The notes: a model not told the origin generated them from the sequence alone. Positions 16,934 through 27,652 are shown, counted from the stretch's first letter. The stretch: 64,000 bases of DNA from Pseudoxanthomonas sp. X-1 (GCF_020042665.1 NZ_CP083376.1:3694001-3758000), one strand, 5' to 3'. Numbers and translations are program-made.

Positions 16934-17944
16934 ATGCGCCAGTACCTGCTCACCGCCTTCGGCCTGGACCAGCTGCAGATCGCCCAGGCCCCCGACCCGC
17001 GCCCGGGCCCGCACGAGGTGCTGGTCCGGCTCGAAGCCGCTTCGCTCAACTACCGCGACCTGCTGATGGTCACCGGCCAGCTGTATCGCAACGTGCAGCT
17101 GCCGATCGTGCCGATCTCCGATGGCGCGGGGACGGCGCTCGAGGTGGGCCAGGCAGTCACCCGCTTCAAACCCGGCGACCGGGTGACGACCTTCTACAAG
17201 TCGCGCTGGCTGGCCGGAGGGATGCGTCCGGAATGGGAGGGCGCCGATCTTGGCGGCCCCTGCCCGGGCGTCCTGCGCGAGCTGGCCTGTTTCGATGCCT
17301 ATTCGCTGGCGCCCGCCCCCGCCGGGCTGTCCAGCGTCCAGGCGGCCACGCTGCCGATCGCCGCGCTCACCGCCTGGCAGACGCTGGAACAGGCGCGCAT
17401 CACCGCCGGGCAGACCGTGCTGGTACTGGGTACCGGCGGCGTGTCGCTGTTCGCCCTGCAGCTGGCCAAGGCCAGGGGCGCACGCGTGATCGTGCTCTCC
17501 TCCAGCGACGAAAAACTCGCCCGTGCCGCGCGCCTGGGCGCCGACGCGGGCATCAACTACACCGCGCATCCGCAATGGGCTGCGCGCGTGCGCGAACTGA
17601 CCGGCGGCCACGGCGTGGACGCGGTGGTCGAAACGGTCGGCGCAAGCACGCTGGCGCAATCGATCCAGGCCACGCGCATGCACGGTTTCGTCGGGGTGAT
17701 CGGCTTCATGGGCGGCACCCAGGCCACGCTGGCGCTGACCGACGTGATCCTGAAGCGGCTACGCGTCCAGGGCATCTCGGTCGCATCGCTGGAGGCCCAC
17801 GAGCGCATGGTCGCCGCCATCGAGGCCATCGGGCTGGAGCCTGTCATCGACGAGGTGTACGGCTTCGAGCAAGCGGGCCAGGCCTTGCAGGCCTTGGCCT
17901 CGGGCGGTCACTTCGGCAAGCTGGCGATCGACTTCGCCCGCTGA
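16934..17944 (+). CDS. Zinc-independent MDR alcohol dehydrogenase / quinone-oxidoreductase-like protein
   Basis: Medium-chain reductase of 336 residues: an N-terminal GroES-like domain (VLVRLEAASLNYRDLLMVTGQ) and a Rossmann NAD(P) domain with GTGGVSLFALQLAK at about residues 166-179. The NYRDLL segment replaces the catalytic zinc Cys of true alcohol dehydrogenases, so a zinc-free reductase of the quinone oxidoreductase type is more likely. The start MRQYLLTAFG is used because homology begins there. Divergent from the LysR gene that probably regulates it. Substrate unknown. Confidence 0.85.
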   Translation: MRQYLLTAFGLDQLQIAQAPDPRPGPHEVLVRLEAASLNYRDLLMVTGQLYRNVQLPIVPISDGAGTALEVGQAVTRFKPGDRVTTFYKSRWLAGGMRPEWEGADLGGPCPGVLRELACFDAYSLAPAPAGLSSVQAATLPIAALTAWQTLEQARITAGQTVLVLGTGGVSLFALQLAKARGARVIVLSSSDEKLARAARLGADAGINYTAHPQWAARVRELTGGHGVDAVVETVGASTLAQSIQATRMHGFVGVIGFMGGTQATLALTDVILKRLRVQGISVASLEAHERMVAAIEAIGLEPVIDEVYGFEQAGQALQALASGGHFGKLAIDFAR

Positions 17945-17949
17945 GACGC

Positions 17950-19044
17950 TCAGGGCGTATCCGGTCGCAGCAGCAGGCGCAGATCGGCGCCGACCTGGCG
18001 CCGGTCGACCACGCGCAGGCGATGCTGCTCGGCCAGGCTGGCCAGGCCCAGGTGCAGCAGCGGCCGGGCCGCGTCGCCGAGCAGGGTCGGGGCCTGGTAG
18101 AGCAGCAGCTCGTCGACCAGGCCGGCGGCCAGCAGCGCACCGGACAGGGTGGCGCCGGCCTCGACCTGGACCTCGTTGATCCGGTGCTGGGCCAGCACCG
18201 TCAGCACCGCGCGCAGGTCCAGGCGGCCTTCGTGCAGCGGGACTCCCTGGTAGTGCACGTGGCCGTGGTCGGCCACGCGCGGGGCCTGCGGGCCGTGCAG
18301 GTAGAGCGTGGGCGCATCGCCTTCCTGCACGCGGGTGTGCGCCAGGCTGGCCAGCGTGGCGTCGAGCACCACGCGCAGCGGCGCCAAGAAGGGCTGGTCT
18401 TCCTCCGGCCGCGCGGTCAGCGCGGGGTCGTCGGCGATGACCGTGCGCGCGCCGGTCAACAGCGCGCCGGACCGCGCGCGCCAGCGCTGCACGTCGGCGC
18501 GCGCGGCCGCGCCGGTGATCCACTTGGACTCGCCGCTGGCCATCGCGGTGCGGCCGTCGATGCTGGCGCCCAGCTTGACCCGCAGCCACGGCCGCCCGCG
18601 CACCACGTGCGAGAGGAAGCCACGGTTGAGCTCGCGCGCCTGGGCTTCGAGCAGACCGACCTGCACCGCGATGCCGGCGGCCTGCAGCCTGCCGAAGCCC
18701 GCGCCGTCGACCTGGGCGAAAGGATCGCGCATGGCCGCGACCACGCGCGCCACGCCGGCCGCGATCAGCGCATCGGCGCAGGGCGGCGTGCGGCCGTGGT
18801 GGGCGCAGGGCTCCAGGGTGACGTACGCGGTGGCCCCGCGCGCGCGCTGCCCGGCGGCGCGCAGCGCGAACACCTCGGCATGCGGCTCGCCGGCGCGCTG
18901 ATGGAAGCCCTCGCCCACCACCTCGCCGTCGTGCGCGATCACGCAGCCGACCATGGGATTGGGCTTGGTGGTCCACGCGCCGCGCTGGGCCAGGCGCAGG
19001 GCGCGGGCCATGTGGGCGTGGTCGGTGGCGGAGAACTCAGACAT
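17950..19044 (-). CDS. ribD: Bifunctional riboflavin biosynthesis protein RibD
   Basis: Deaminates then reduces the first pyrimidine intermediates of riboflavin synthesis. The 364-residue product has an N-terminal deaminase with zinc motif HAEVFAL (about 55-61) and PCAHHGRTPPC (about 79-89), and a C-terminal reductase from about 150 (RPWLRVKLGASIDGRTA). Its start overlaps the end of the acetyltransferase gene by eight bases. Here it is separated from the other rib genes by the lysR/MDR pair and is not directly behind the FMN riboswitch. Confidence 0.96.
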   Translation of the reverse strand: MSEFSATDHAHMARALRLAQRGAWTTKPNPMVGCVIAHDGEVVGEGFHQRAGEPHAEVFALRAAGQRARGATAYVTLEPCAHHGRTPPCADALIAAGVARVVAAMRDPFAQVDGAGFGRLQAAGIAVQVGLLEAQARELNRGFLSHVVRGRPWLRVKLGASIDGRTAMASGESKWITGAAARADVQRWRARSGALLTGARTVIADDPALTARPEEDQPFLAPLRVVLDATLASLAHTRVQEGDAPTLYLHGPQAPRVADHGHVHYQGVPLHEGRLDLRAVLTVLAQHRINEVQVEAGATLSGALLAAGLVDELLLYQAPTLLGDAARPLLHLGLASLAEQHRLRVVDRRQVGADLRLLLRPDTP

Positions 19045-19513
19045 GGATCGATCCCGGTTCGATGGCCATCACCACCACCTGCAGCGCGCCGAGCGGCAGA
19101 TGGTCGAGGCGTGTCCAGCCCAGCCGCGCGTAGTACGGCACGCGCGCCGGCTCACAGTACAGATGCAGACGCGCGACGCCCAGCGCGGCGGCGGCGGCCA
19201 CGCAGTGCCGCACCAGCGCCGCGCCCACGCCCCGCGCACGCGCGGCCGGGCGCACGTACAGCGAGGCCAGCCAGGGCGTGTACGCGGCCAGACGCGGATC
19301 GTCCTCGGCCAGCAGGCTGACCGAACCGAGCCAGTCGGCGCCGTCCAGCGCCAGCCAGGTGGCGGGAATGGCCTCGGGCGCGACATGCGTGGCCAGTTCG
19401 TCGCGGGCCTGTTCGAAAGTCCAATCCGGAAGCAGTGCGCCGAAGGCGTGTACGTGCGCACGCGCCAGCCCATCCAGGTGCTGCGGGTACTGGCATAGCG
19501 GCGCGATCCGCAT
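19037..19513 (-). CDS. GNAT family N-acetyltransferase
   Basis: Single-domain acetyltransferase of 158 residues. The acetyl-CoA loop is visible as LYVRPAARARGVGAALVRH (R-x-x-G-x-G type, about 85-103), followed by the ARLHLYC strand and YYARLGW in the C-terminal part. The acceptor substrate is not predictable. It lies 11 bases after nrdR and overlaps ribD, so it is probably in the glyA-nrdR-ribD transcription unit. The start is the first ATG that gives full family length. Confidence 0.85.
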   Translation of the reverse strand: MRIAPLCQYPQHLDGLARAHVHAFGALLPDWTFEQARDELATHVAPEAIPATWLALDGADWLGSVSLLAEDDPRLAAYTPWLASLYVRPAARARGVGAALVRHCVAAAAALGVARLHLYCEPARVPYYARLGWTRLDHLPLGALQVVVMAIEPGSIHV

Positions 19514-19524
19514 GGCCGCGGCGG

Positions 19525-20058
19525 TCAGCGCTTCTTGTTCTTGTCGCCGGCCTTGCCGAACGGCAGCACCTCGCCGCCCAGCAGCGGCAGCTGGCCTTCG
19601 CCGGGCAGGTCGCGCTCGAGCCGGTCCAGTTCCTCGCGGAAGTCGGCCACATCCTCGAAGCTGCGGTACACCGAGGCGTAGCGCACGAAGGCCACGTGGT
19701 CGAGCTTGCGCAGCTCGGCCATGACGAACTCGCCGACCCGGCGCGAGGGCAGCTCGCGCTCGGTGGTGCGGCGCAGCTGCTGGATCACCGCGCGCACCGC
19801 CGCCTCGACCTGTTCCTCGGAGACCGCGCGCTTGTGCAGCGCGCGGTCGAAGCTCTGGCGCAGCTTGCGCGCATCGAACGGATCGCGCCGGCCATCGGAC
19901 TTGATGATCGCCGGCAGGCGCAGCTCGATGGTTTCCAGCGTGGAGAACCGCTCGCCGCAGGCCTCGCACTCACGCCGCCGGCGGATGGTCGCCCCATCCT
20001 CGGACACGCGCGAATCGATCACGCGGGTGTCGCTGTTCTGGCAGAAGGGGCAGTGCAT
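19525..20058 (-). CDS. nrdR: Transcriptional repressor NrdR
   Basis: Repressor of ribonucleotide reductase genes, 177 residues. An N-terminal zinc ribbon with CPFC (3-6) and CEAC (about 32-35) binds NrdR boxes. It is followed by an ATP-cone domain (about 48-138: [37 protein letters not shown]) that senses dATP and ATP. The Lys/Gly-rich tail is slightly longer than usual. Gene order glyA-nrdR-ribD is common in Gammaproteobacteria. A palindromic heptamer element separates it from glyA. Confidence 0.97.
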   Translation of the reverse strand: MHCPFCQNSDTRVIDSRVSEDGATIRRRRECEACGERFSTLETIELRLPAIIKSDGRRDPFDARKLRQSFDRALHKRAVSEEQVEAAVRAVIQQLRRTTERELPSRRVGEFVMAELRKLDHVAFVRYASVYRSFEDVADFREELDRLERDLPGEGQLPLLGGEVLPFGKAGDKNKKR

Positions 20059-20066
20059 CAGGTGCC

Positions 20067-20157
20067 GGGATTGGGGATTCGGGATTCGGGATTGGGAAAG
20101 GCAACGGCTTCAGGAAACGAGCTTACGCCCGATCCCGAATCTCCAATCCCGGATCCC
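20067..20157. repeat. Palindromic heptamer element between glyA and nrdR
   Basis: The left arm (20067-20096) has four heptamers, GGGATTG, GGGATTC, GGGATTC, GGGATTG. After a 31-base spacer the right arm (20128-20157) carries inverted relatives (CCCGATC, CCGAATC, CCAATCC and similar). The arms can pair almost end to end. It fills nearly the whole 105-bp gap. The architecture is the same as in the two elements inside purL. Confidence 0.85.
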
Positions 20158-20163
20158 GCCTTC

Positions 20164-21432
20164 TCAGCCATACACCGGGAACTTCCTGCACTGCGCCGTC
20201 ACCGCCTCGCGCACGCGGGCGATCACGGCCTCGTCGTTCGGGGCGTCCAGCACGTCGGCGATCCAGCCGGCCAGTTCGACCGTATCGGCCTCCTGATAGC
20301 CGCGCGTGGTGATGGCCGGGGTGCCCAGGCGCAGGCCCGAGGTCACGAACGGCGAGCGCGGGTCGCCCGGCACCGAGTTCTTGTTCACCGTGATGTGGGC
20401 CTTGCCCAGCGCGGCCTCCGCATCCTTGCCGGACACGTCCTTGCCGATCATGTCCACCAGCATCAGGTGGTTCTCGGTGCCGCCGGAGACGATCTTGTAG
20501 CCGCGCGCGATCAGCGTGCCGGCCATCGCCTGGGCGTTCTTCACCACCTGCTGCTGGTAGGCCTTGAAGCCCGGCTCCAGCGCTTCCTTGAAGGCCACCG
20601 CCTTGGCCGCGATCACATGCATCAGCGGGCCACCCTGGATGCCGGGGAACACGATGGACTGCAGCTTCTTGGACAGGTCCTCGAGCTTGTCGCCCGCGCC
20701 GGCGGCGCTGGCCAGGATGATGCCGCCGCGCGGGCCGCGCAGGGTCTTGTGCGTGGTCGAGGTGACCACGTGCGCATGCGGCAGCGGGGTCGGATACACG
20801 CCGGCGGCGACCAGCCCGGCCACGTGCGCCATGTCCACGAAGAACCAGGCGCCGACCTTGTCGGCGATGGCGCGGAAGCGCGCCCAGTCCACCACCTGCG
20901 AGTAGGCCGAGAAACCGGCCACGACCATCTTCGGCTTGTGTTCCAGGGCCAGGCGCTCGACCTCGTCGTAATCGATCAGGCCGGCCTCATCCACGCCGTA
21001 CTGCACGGCATTGAACAGCTTGCCGGAGGCGTTGACCTTGGCGCCGTGGGTCAGGTGGCCGCCGTGGGCCAGCGACATGCCCAGGATGGTGTCGCCCGGC
21101 TGCAGCAGCGCGAAGTACACGGCCTGGTTGGCCTGCGAACCGCTGTGCGGCTGCACGTTGGCGTAGTCGGCGCCGAAGAGCTGCTTGAGCCGGTCGATGG
21201 CCAGCTGCTCGGCGACGTCCACGTATTCGCAGCCGCCGTAATAGCGCTTGCCCGGATAGCCTTCGGCGTACTTGTTGGTCAGCTGGCTGCCCTGCGCCTC
21301 CATCACCGCCGGGCTGGTGTAGTTCTCGCTGGCGATCAGTTCGACGTGATCTTCCTGGCGGCGGACCTCATGGGCGATGGCCTGGGCCAGCTCGGGATCG
21401 TAGCTTTCGATGCGGACGTCGCGCGGGAACAT
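20164..21432 (-). CDS. glyA: Serine hydroxymethyltransferase GlyA
   Basis: PLP enzyme of 422 residues that interconverts serine and glycine with tetrahydrofolate, feeding one-carbon metabolism. Visible signatures are [59 protein letters not shown] and the PLP-lysine block [15 protein letters not shown]. The start [12 protein letters not shown] is chosen from the family; an upstream in-frame ATG would add 49 unrelated residues. First gene of the glyA-nrdR-GNAT-ribD unit. Confidence 0.97.
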   Translation of the reverse strand: MFPRDVRIESYDPELAQAIAHEVRRQEDHVELIASENYTSPAVMEAQGSQLTNKYAEGYPGKRYYGGCEYVDVAEQLAIDRLKQLFGADYANVQPHSGSQANQAVYFALLQPGDTILGMSLAHGGHLTHGAKVNASGKLFNAVQYGVDEAGLIDYDEVERLALEHKPKMVVAGFSAYSQVVDWARFRAIADKVGAWFFVDMAHVAGLVAAGVYPTPLPHAHVVTSTTHKTLRGPRGGIILASAAGAGDKLEDLSKKLQSIVFPGIQGGPLMHVIAAKAVAFKEALEPGFKAYQQQVVKNAQAMAGTLIARGYKIVSGGTENHLMLVDMIGKDVSGKDAEAALGKAHITVNKNSVPGDPRSPFVTSGLRLGTPAITTRGYQEADTVELAGWIADVLDAPNDEAVIARVREAVTAQCRKFPVYG

Positions 21433-21474
21433 CGGGTCTCCAGGGGCAAGGCGGGCAGGCGAAGCGGGGCCCGG

Positions 21475-21480
21475 ATTGTA
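21475..21480 (-). promoter_or_regulatory. Possible -10 of glyA
   Basis: TACAAT on the minus strand lies 43 bases upstream of the glyA ATG, implying a start near 21468 and a short leader. No close -35 match is present at 16-18 bp. The rest of the gap to 21605 holds no recognised gene or riboswitch. Confidence 0.35.
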
Positions 21481-21607
21481 AGCCCCCGGGGCCCCCGAGG
21501 CCATGTCGCCCAGGGCTTGCGGCGCAGGCGCCCGCGGGACGGAGGCCACGCGGGCATGGCCTGGGCGAGCGCTGGTCATGCCTCATCGCCGGGATGCCGC
21601 GCCCACG

Positions 21608-21636
21608 AAAAAGGGCGCGCCGCCTGGGCGCGCCCT
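21608..21636 (-). terminator. Intrinsic terminator after the RcnB-like gene
   Basis: On the minus strand a perfect 10-bp GC stem (AGGGCGCGCC/GGCGCGCCCT, 5-base loop) is followed by five T residues. It begins 27 bases after the stop of the upstream minus-strand gene and is one of the two classical intrinsic terminators in the window. Confidence 0.85.
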
Positions 21637-21662
21637 CTTGTTGCTTCCCTGCGGCCGACGGC

Positions 21663-22193
21663 TCAGCGGTTCAGCAGCAGGTCGGTGATGATGCCCGTGG
21701 CGATCGCCACCATGATCAGATTGCCGCGATCGTCGCGGATCCAGTGGTAGCCCGGCGGCGGGCGGCGCACGCCGTAATACCCGTAGTCGGTCACCACGAT
21801 CGGCCGGCCGCTGTAGTAGTTCACATAGCGGTAGCCGCGCTCATAGCCGTACGGGCGGTAGTACGCGACCGGGGGCGGCGGCGGGCGGTAATACGCCGGC
21901 GGCGGCGGCGGGCCCGGACGGTAGTAGCCACCGCGGTAGTAGTTCCGCTCGACCACCACCGGCGGGCGGCTGTAGCGGCCGTCGCGATACCCATCGCGAT
22001 AGGCATCGCGGCGGTCGTGACGATCGCGGCGCTCGTCGTGGCGATCTGCCCAGCCGCGCGGACCAGGGCCGGGGCCAGCGCCCGGGCCGTGGCCCGGCGG
22101 GCCGTGGCGCCAGTCGCCCGCCATCGCCGGCGCGGCCGCCAGCGACATGGCCAGGACGGGAATGCTCAGCAGGGTCAGGATCGTGCGCTTCAT
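21663..22193 (-). CDS. RcnB-like periplasmic protein, Arg/Tyr/Pro-rich
   Basis: Protein of 176 residues with a signal peptide (MKRTILTLL..., cleavage near AMA-GD). The middle is low complexity: a Gly/Pro/His run, then alternating Arg/Asp/Tyr (RHDERRDRHDRRDAYRDG), then tyrosine and polyproline stretches. The C-terminus PPPGYHWIRDDRGNLIMVAIATGII is the conserved part of RcnB-type proteins; E. coli RcnB takes part in nickel/cobalt homeostasis. Metal binding is possible but not shown by the residues here. The start is supported by GGAG eight bases upstream. Confidence 0.75.
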   Translation of the reverse strand: MKRTILTLLSIPVLAMSLAAAPAMAGDWRHGPPGHGPGAGPGPGPRGWADRHDERRDRHDRRDAYRDGYRDGRYSRPPVVVERNYYRGGYYRPGPPPPPAYYRPPPPPVAYYRPYGYERGYRYVNYYSGRPIVVTDYGYYGVRRPPPGYHWIRDDRGNLIMVAIATGIITDLLLNR

Positions 22194-22429
22194 GAGGGGT
22201 CTCCAGTGCTTCAAGGCACGATGCGATGATGCGCCAGGCCGGTGAACGGAATCTGGCTGGAAACGGCTACAAATCCCGCCGTTCACGACGCCTCACACCC
22301 CCTGTTCATTTTCGGTCGGCGAGGCGCGCCCAGGGCCTGGCCGCTATACTGCGTGCATCCCTTTCCACGCCTGTGTCGCGCGCCAGAGTCCCGGCGTGTC
22401 GGCGCGGCTGCGTCCTCGCCGGAGACCCC

Positions 22430-24091
<1,662 letters not shown>

Positions 24092-24099
24092 TCGACGCG

Positions 24100-24124
24100 C
24101 CCGCGGCCGCCAGGCGGCCGCGGG
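24100..24124. terminator. GC palindrome after ettA
   Basis: CCCGCGGCCGCC and its exact inverse are separated by a single A, 8 bases after the ettA stop. All G/C with no T-run. It probably acts as a terminator or a 3' end stabiliser. Confidence 0.4.
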
Positions 24125-24512
24125 CCTGGCGGGCGTGTCGTCCGCGCGTCGCCGCGAGCCGCGGCGCGACGCGTCCGAGCGCGGCCCATCGGGCTTCTTG
24201 CCCACCCGACAGACTTTGACTTCAACCGTGGCCGCGGCCCTCGCCGGCTGCGGCTTCCGGCTGCGCGCATGACGCGCTGAAGTGGAACTTCGCGTCGCAA
24301 CTGTCGAAAAATTCACGGCCCGCTCGCATGGCCCTTTCCTAGAATCCCGCCGCACGCCAAGACGTGCGGTCCTGCATTCCGTGCGTCGCTGCGTGCGACG
24401 GAGAAGGCAGATGCGGCTCGTGGACGACGCAGCCTGGCCCCCTTCGGAACCACCTCGGGGCAGGCGTCAGCGAGTGAAAAACCATGGCCTGGTCCATGAT
24501 CTGGAGTGATGC
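24125..24512. other. Non-coding gap upstream of gcd
   Basis: About 390 bp without a supported gene. TTGACT (24216-24221) and TAGAAT (24340-24345) occur on the plus strand but are not a matched pair. Either could belong to a gcd promoter. The leader contains several short GC hairpins. Reading frames here lack family features. Confidence 0.4.
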
Positions 24513-26930
24513 ATGAATACTGCCGCGGCCCGCCCCGGGCTCCCCCTCTGGCAGAAGATCGTCGCCGTCGTCGTCGCCGTCTCCGGCCTGATCCTGGCCG
24601 TTGCCGGCGCCTACCTGTTGTCGCTGGGCGGCACCTGGTACTACCTGGTCAACGGCGTGCTGATGCTGGTCAGCGGCATCCTGCTGTTCGCCGGCCGGCT
24701 GTGGGGCGCCAAGCTCTATGGCGTGGTATTCCTGCTGGCGCTGGTGATGACGCTGGTCGAATCGGCCACCCGCCTGTGGGGCTGGGTGCCGCGCATGGGC
24801 TACATCACCCTGCTGGGCTTCTTCGTCGCGCTGATGGTGCCGCGCCTGTCGGCCGGCCGGCTGCGCAGGCACGGTTATCTGGCGGCGGCGGGCTGCGTCG
24901 TGTTCGCGGCGATCGCCTTCGCCCTGGTGTTCCGCACCCAGTACGTCGAACACGGCGATGACGCGCCGCGGACGCCGCTGGTGGCCGGCGACAGTGCCAA
25001 GGCACGCGCCGCCCAGGCCGACAGCGAATGGGCCGCCTACGGCCGCGACACCGACGCCACCCGCTATTCGCCGGCCGCGCAGATCACCCCGGAGAACGTG
25101 GGCAAGCTCAAGGTCGCCTGGACCTATCACACCGGCGATCTGCCGCCAGCGGGCAAGACCAACAAGTGGGGCGCGCAGAACACGCCGCAGATGATCGGCG
25201 ACGGGCTGTACGTGTGCTCGGCGACCAACAACGTCTCCAAGCTCGACCCCGCCACCGGCAAGGAGATCTGGAAGTTCGTCTCCGGGGTCAAGTACGAGAA
25301 CGTGCCCTACACCGCCGCCTGCCGCGGCGTGACCTACTTCGTCTCCAGCGCGGTGCCGGAGGGCCAGAGCTGCCACGCGCGCATCATCGTGGCCACGCTG
25401 GACATGCGCCTGATCGAACTGGACGCCGCCAGCGGCCAGCCCTGCGCGCAGTTCGGCAGCGACGGCACGGTCAACCTGCTGACCGGCATGGGCAAGTCGG
25501 TGCCGGGCCAGCTGGCGGTGACCTCGCCGCCGGTGGTGGTCAACGGCACCATCTCGCTCAACCACCAGGTGCTGGACAACCAGCGCCGCTGGGCGCCCTC
25601 GGGCGTGATCCGCGGCTATGACGCGGAGACCGGCGCGTTCAAGTGGGCCTGGGACGTCAACCATCCCGGGACGGTGTGGCACCAGGAGCCAGGCCCGGGC
25701 CAGGAATACAGCCGCGGCACGCCCAACTCCTGGGGCGCGATGGCCGGCGACAACACGCTCAACCTGATCTACGTCCCCACCGGCAATTCGGCCGCCGACT
25801 ACTACGACCAGCTGCGCACCCCGGCCGAGAACGCCGTGGCGTCCTCGATCGTGGCACTGGATGCGACCACCGGTGAGCAGAAGTGGGTGTTCCAGACCGT
25901 ACACAAGGACACCTGGGACTACGACATCGGCTCGCAGCCCACGCTGCTGGACTTCCCCGACCACAGCGGTACCCCGGTGCCGGCGATGATCATCCCGACC
26001 AAGCGCGGCCAGCTGTTCGTGGTCGATCGTCGCAACGGCAAGCCGCTGCTGCCGGTGGAGGAACGCCCGGCCGACACCAAGGCCACCGTGCCCGGCGAGA
26101 GCCGCGCCAGCACGCAGCCGTGGTCGACCGGGATGCCGCGCCTGGGCATGCCGGACCTGAAGGAATCGACCATGTGGGGCATGACGCCGTTCGACCAGCT
26201 GTATTGCCGCGTCAAGTTCCGCCAGGCCCATTACACCGGCGAGTTCACCGCGCCGCAGCTCAAGCAGCCGTGGATCGTCTTCCCCGGCTACAACGGCGGC
26301 AGCGACTGGGGCAGCGTGGCCTACGACCCGGCCCGCGGCATCCTGGTGGCCAACTGGAACGTCACCCCGATGTACGAGCACTACATCCCGCGCAAGCAGG
26401 CCGATGCGCAGGACCTGTACTCGATCGACGACCCGCGCTACAAGCCCGGCAAGGGCGGCGCCGAAGGCCCAGGCGCGATGGAGGACACGCCGTATGCGAT
26501 CTCGGTGTCGGCCTTCATGGTTCCGGGCTTGAAGACGCTGTGCAACGAGCCGCCCTACGGCATGATCACCGCGATCAACCTGCACGACCAGAAGGTGATC
26601 TGGCAGCAGCCGCTGGGCACCGCGCGCGCCAACGGCCCGCTCGGCCTGCCCACCGGCCTGCCGATCCAGATCGGCACGCCCAACAACGGTGGCCCGGCGA
26701 TCACCGCCGGTGGGCTGGTGTTCGTCGCGGCGGCCACGGACAACCTGCTGCGCGCCATCGACCTGAAGACCGGCAAGGTGCTGTGGACTTCGGTGCTGCC
26801 CGGCGGCGGCCAGGCCACGCCGATGACCTACACGGTCAACGGCAAGCAGTACGTGGTGCAGATGGCCGGCGGCCACCACTTCATGGAGACCCCGATCAGC
26901 GACGCGCTGGTGGCTTACACCCTGCCGTGA
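24513..26930 (+). CDS. gcd: Membrane-bound PQQ-dependent glucose/quinate/shikimate dehydrogenase
   Basis: Quinoprotein of 805 residues that oxidises aldose sugars (or quinate/shikimate) on the periplasmic face and passes electrons to ubiquinone. The N-terminal ~140 residues form five membrane helices. Then comes an eight-bladed PQQ propeller beginning EWAAYGRDTDATRYSPAAQI, with WAYHTGD-like WTYHTGDLP, TWDYDIGSQPTLLD and GTPNNGGPAITAGGLVFVAAATDN. The length and topology match Gcd. GGAG precedes the ATG by seven bases. PQQ synthesis genes are not in the window. The exact sugar is inferred. Confidence 0.92.
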   Translation: MNTAAARPGLPLWQKIVAVVVAVSGLILAVAGAYLLSLGGTWYYLVNGVLMLVSGILLFAGRLWGAKLYGVVFLLALVMTLVESATRLWGWVPRMGYITLLGFFVALMVPRLSAGRLRRHGYLAAAGCVVFAAIAFALVFRTQYVEHGDDAPRTPLVAGDSAKARAAQADSEWAAYGRDTDATRYSPAAQITPENVGKLKVAWTYHTGDLPPAGKTNKWGAQNTPQMIGDGLYVCSATNNVSKLDPATGKEIWKFVSGVKYENVPYTAACRGVTYFVSSAVPEGQSCHARIIVATLDMRLIELDAASGQPCAQFGSDGTVNLLTGMGKSVPGQLAVTSPPVVVNGTISLNHQVLDNQRRWAPSGVIRGYDAETGAFKWAWDVNHPGTVWHQEPGPGQEYSRGTPNSWGAMAGDNTLNLIYVPTGNSAADYYDQLRTPAENAVASSIVALDATTGEQKWVFQTVHKDTWDYDIGSQPTLLDFPDHSGTPVPAMIIPTKRGQLFVVDRRNGKPLLPVEERPADTKATVPGESRASTQPWSTGMPRLGMPDLKESTMWGMTPFDQLYCRVKFRQAHYTGEFTAPQLKQPWIVFPGYNGGSDWGSVAYDPARGILVANWNVTPMYEHYIPRKQADAQDLYSIDDPRYKPGKGGAEGPGAMEDTPYAISVSAFMVPGLKTLCNEPPYGMITAINLHDQKVIWQQPLGTARANGPLGLPTGLPIQIGTPNNGGPAITAGGLVFVAAATDNLLRAIDLKTGKVLWTSVLPGGGQATPMTYTVNGKQYVVQMAGGHHFMETPISDALVAYTLP

Positions 26931-26937
26931 TGGACGT

Positions 26938-26970
26938 AGCCAGCGCCCTCGATCGGGGCGCTGGCTGTTT
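26938..26970 (+). terminator. Terminator of gcd
   Basis: An 11-bp perfect stem (AGCCAGCGCCC/GGGCGCTGGCT) with a seven-base loop, followed by GTTT, starts seven bases after the gcd stop. Confidence 0.7.
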
Positions 26971-26996
26971 GCACGAGCTTGGCGATCAGAAAACCA

Positions 26997-27037
26997 AAGG
27001 CCGCCTCCGGAGACTCCGCAGGCGGCCTTCGCTTTTT
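26997..27037. terminator. Strong intrinsic terminator
   Basis: A 10-bp stem (AAGGCCGCCT/AGGCGGCCTT) with an internal CCGGAGACTCCG hairpin is followed on the plus strand by CGCTTTTT. On the minus strand TTTGGTTTTC follows, so it could end transcription of the convergent gene too. Confidence 0.8.
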
Positions 27038-27104
27038 GTGGGAGCCGCCATGGCGGCGACGGGCGCTACCGGCAAAGCCCCATCGCCGCCATGGCGGCTC
27101 CCAC
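27038..27104. repeat. REP-like palindrome, copy B
   Basis: Full copy of the same element as at 11195: GTGGGAGCCGCC left end, GGGCGCTACCGG centre, GCGGCTCCCAC right end. It sits between two convergent genes directly after the intrinsic terminator. Confidence 0.92.
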
Positions 27105-27127
27105 CACCTTTCAAACCATGGTGCCCT

Positions 27128-27589
27128 TCAGATCAGCTTGGTGGCGTTGTTCAGCACGTAGTCGCAGGCCTTGTCCTTGAGCTTGCCCGAGACCGCGTCC
27201 AGGTTGAACGACTGCCCACCCTCGCCCTTGAGCACACCCATCAGGCCGCGCTGGTAGTCCGGCGACTGCTCGGGCTTCTGCGCCCCGCCCAGGCCGTACC
27301 TGGACAGCAGCTTGTCCTTGACGCCGCTGACCGCGTCGGCGCTGAGGTACTTGCGCTGCACGCAGTACTGCAGCACGCCCGCCGCATTGCCGGCGGTGTT
27401 GCCACCGATCGCCGGCAGCGACAGCCCGCCGAGCGCCCCCAGCCCACCGGCCGCCTCGCCGCCGGCCGGCGCGGCCTGGCCGGTGTGCTGCTTGAGCAGC
27501 TGCTTGAAGTCCTGCGCCTGCGCAGCGCCAGCCAAAGCCAGCGCGCCCAGCATCAGCGCGACCTTGAGGGAACGGGGCGTCGTGTGCAT
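27128..27589 (-). CDS. DUF2501 domain protein (YjjA-like), secreted
   Basis: Protein of 153 residues with a signal peptide (MHTTPRSLKVALMLG..., cleavage near AQA-QD). A Gly/Ala-rich linker is followed by the DUF2501 domain with two cysteines (VLQYCVQRKYLS and KDKACDYVLNN) that could form a disulfide. The function is unknown; E. coli YjjA is the named relative. The start with GAAGG seven bases upstream is preferred over an ATG five codons earlier. The gene appears to be monocistronic. Confidence 0.8.
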   Translation of the reverse strand: MHTTPRSLKVALMLGALALAGAAQAQDFKQLLKQHTGQAAPAGGEAAGGLGALGGLSLPAIGGNTAGNAAGVLQYCVQRKYLSADAVSGVKDKLLSRYGLGGAQKPEQSPDYQRGLMGVLKGEGGQSFNLDAVSGKLKDKACDYVLNNATKLI

Positions 27590-27632
27590 GACCAACCTTC
27601 GCAAGATCCGTGGACAGGCCCGCGGGCTAGCA

Positions 27633-27652
27633 GCGCGGCGTTAATGCCGCGC
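27633..27652 (-). terminator. Hairpin after def
   Basis: Arms GCGCGGC/GCCGCGC (7 bp) around GTTAAT, 25 bases downstream of the def stop. There is no T-run, so it is only a candidate terminator. Confidence 0.3.

Noticed and set aside
21433..21605. Glycine riboswitch before glyA
   Set aside because: None of the conserved glycine-aptamer blocks were found, and the likely leader is only about 36 bases.
24339..26879. 846-residue minus-strand ORF over gcd
   Set aside because: Antisense to a clear PQQ dehydrogenase; no recognisable domain.
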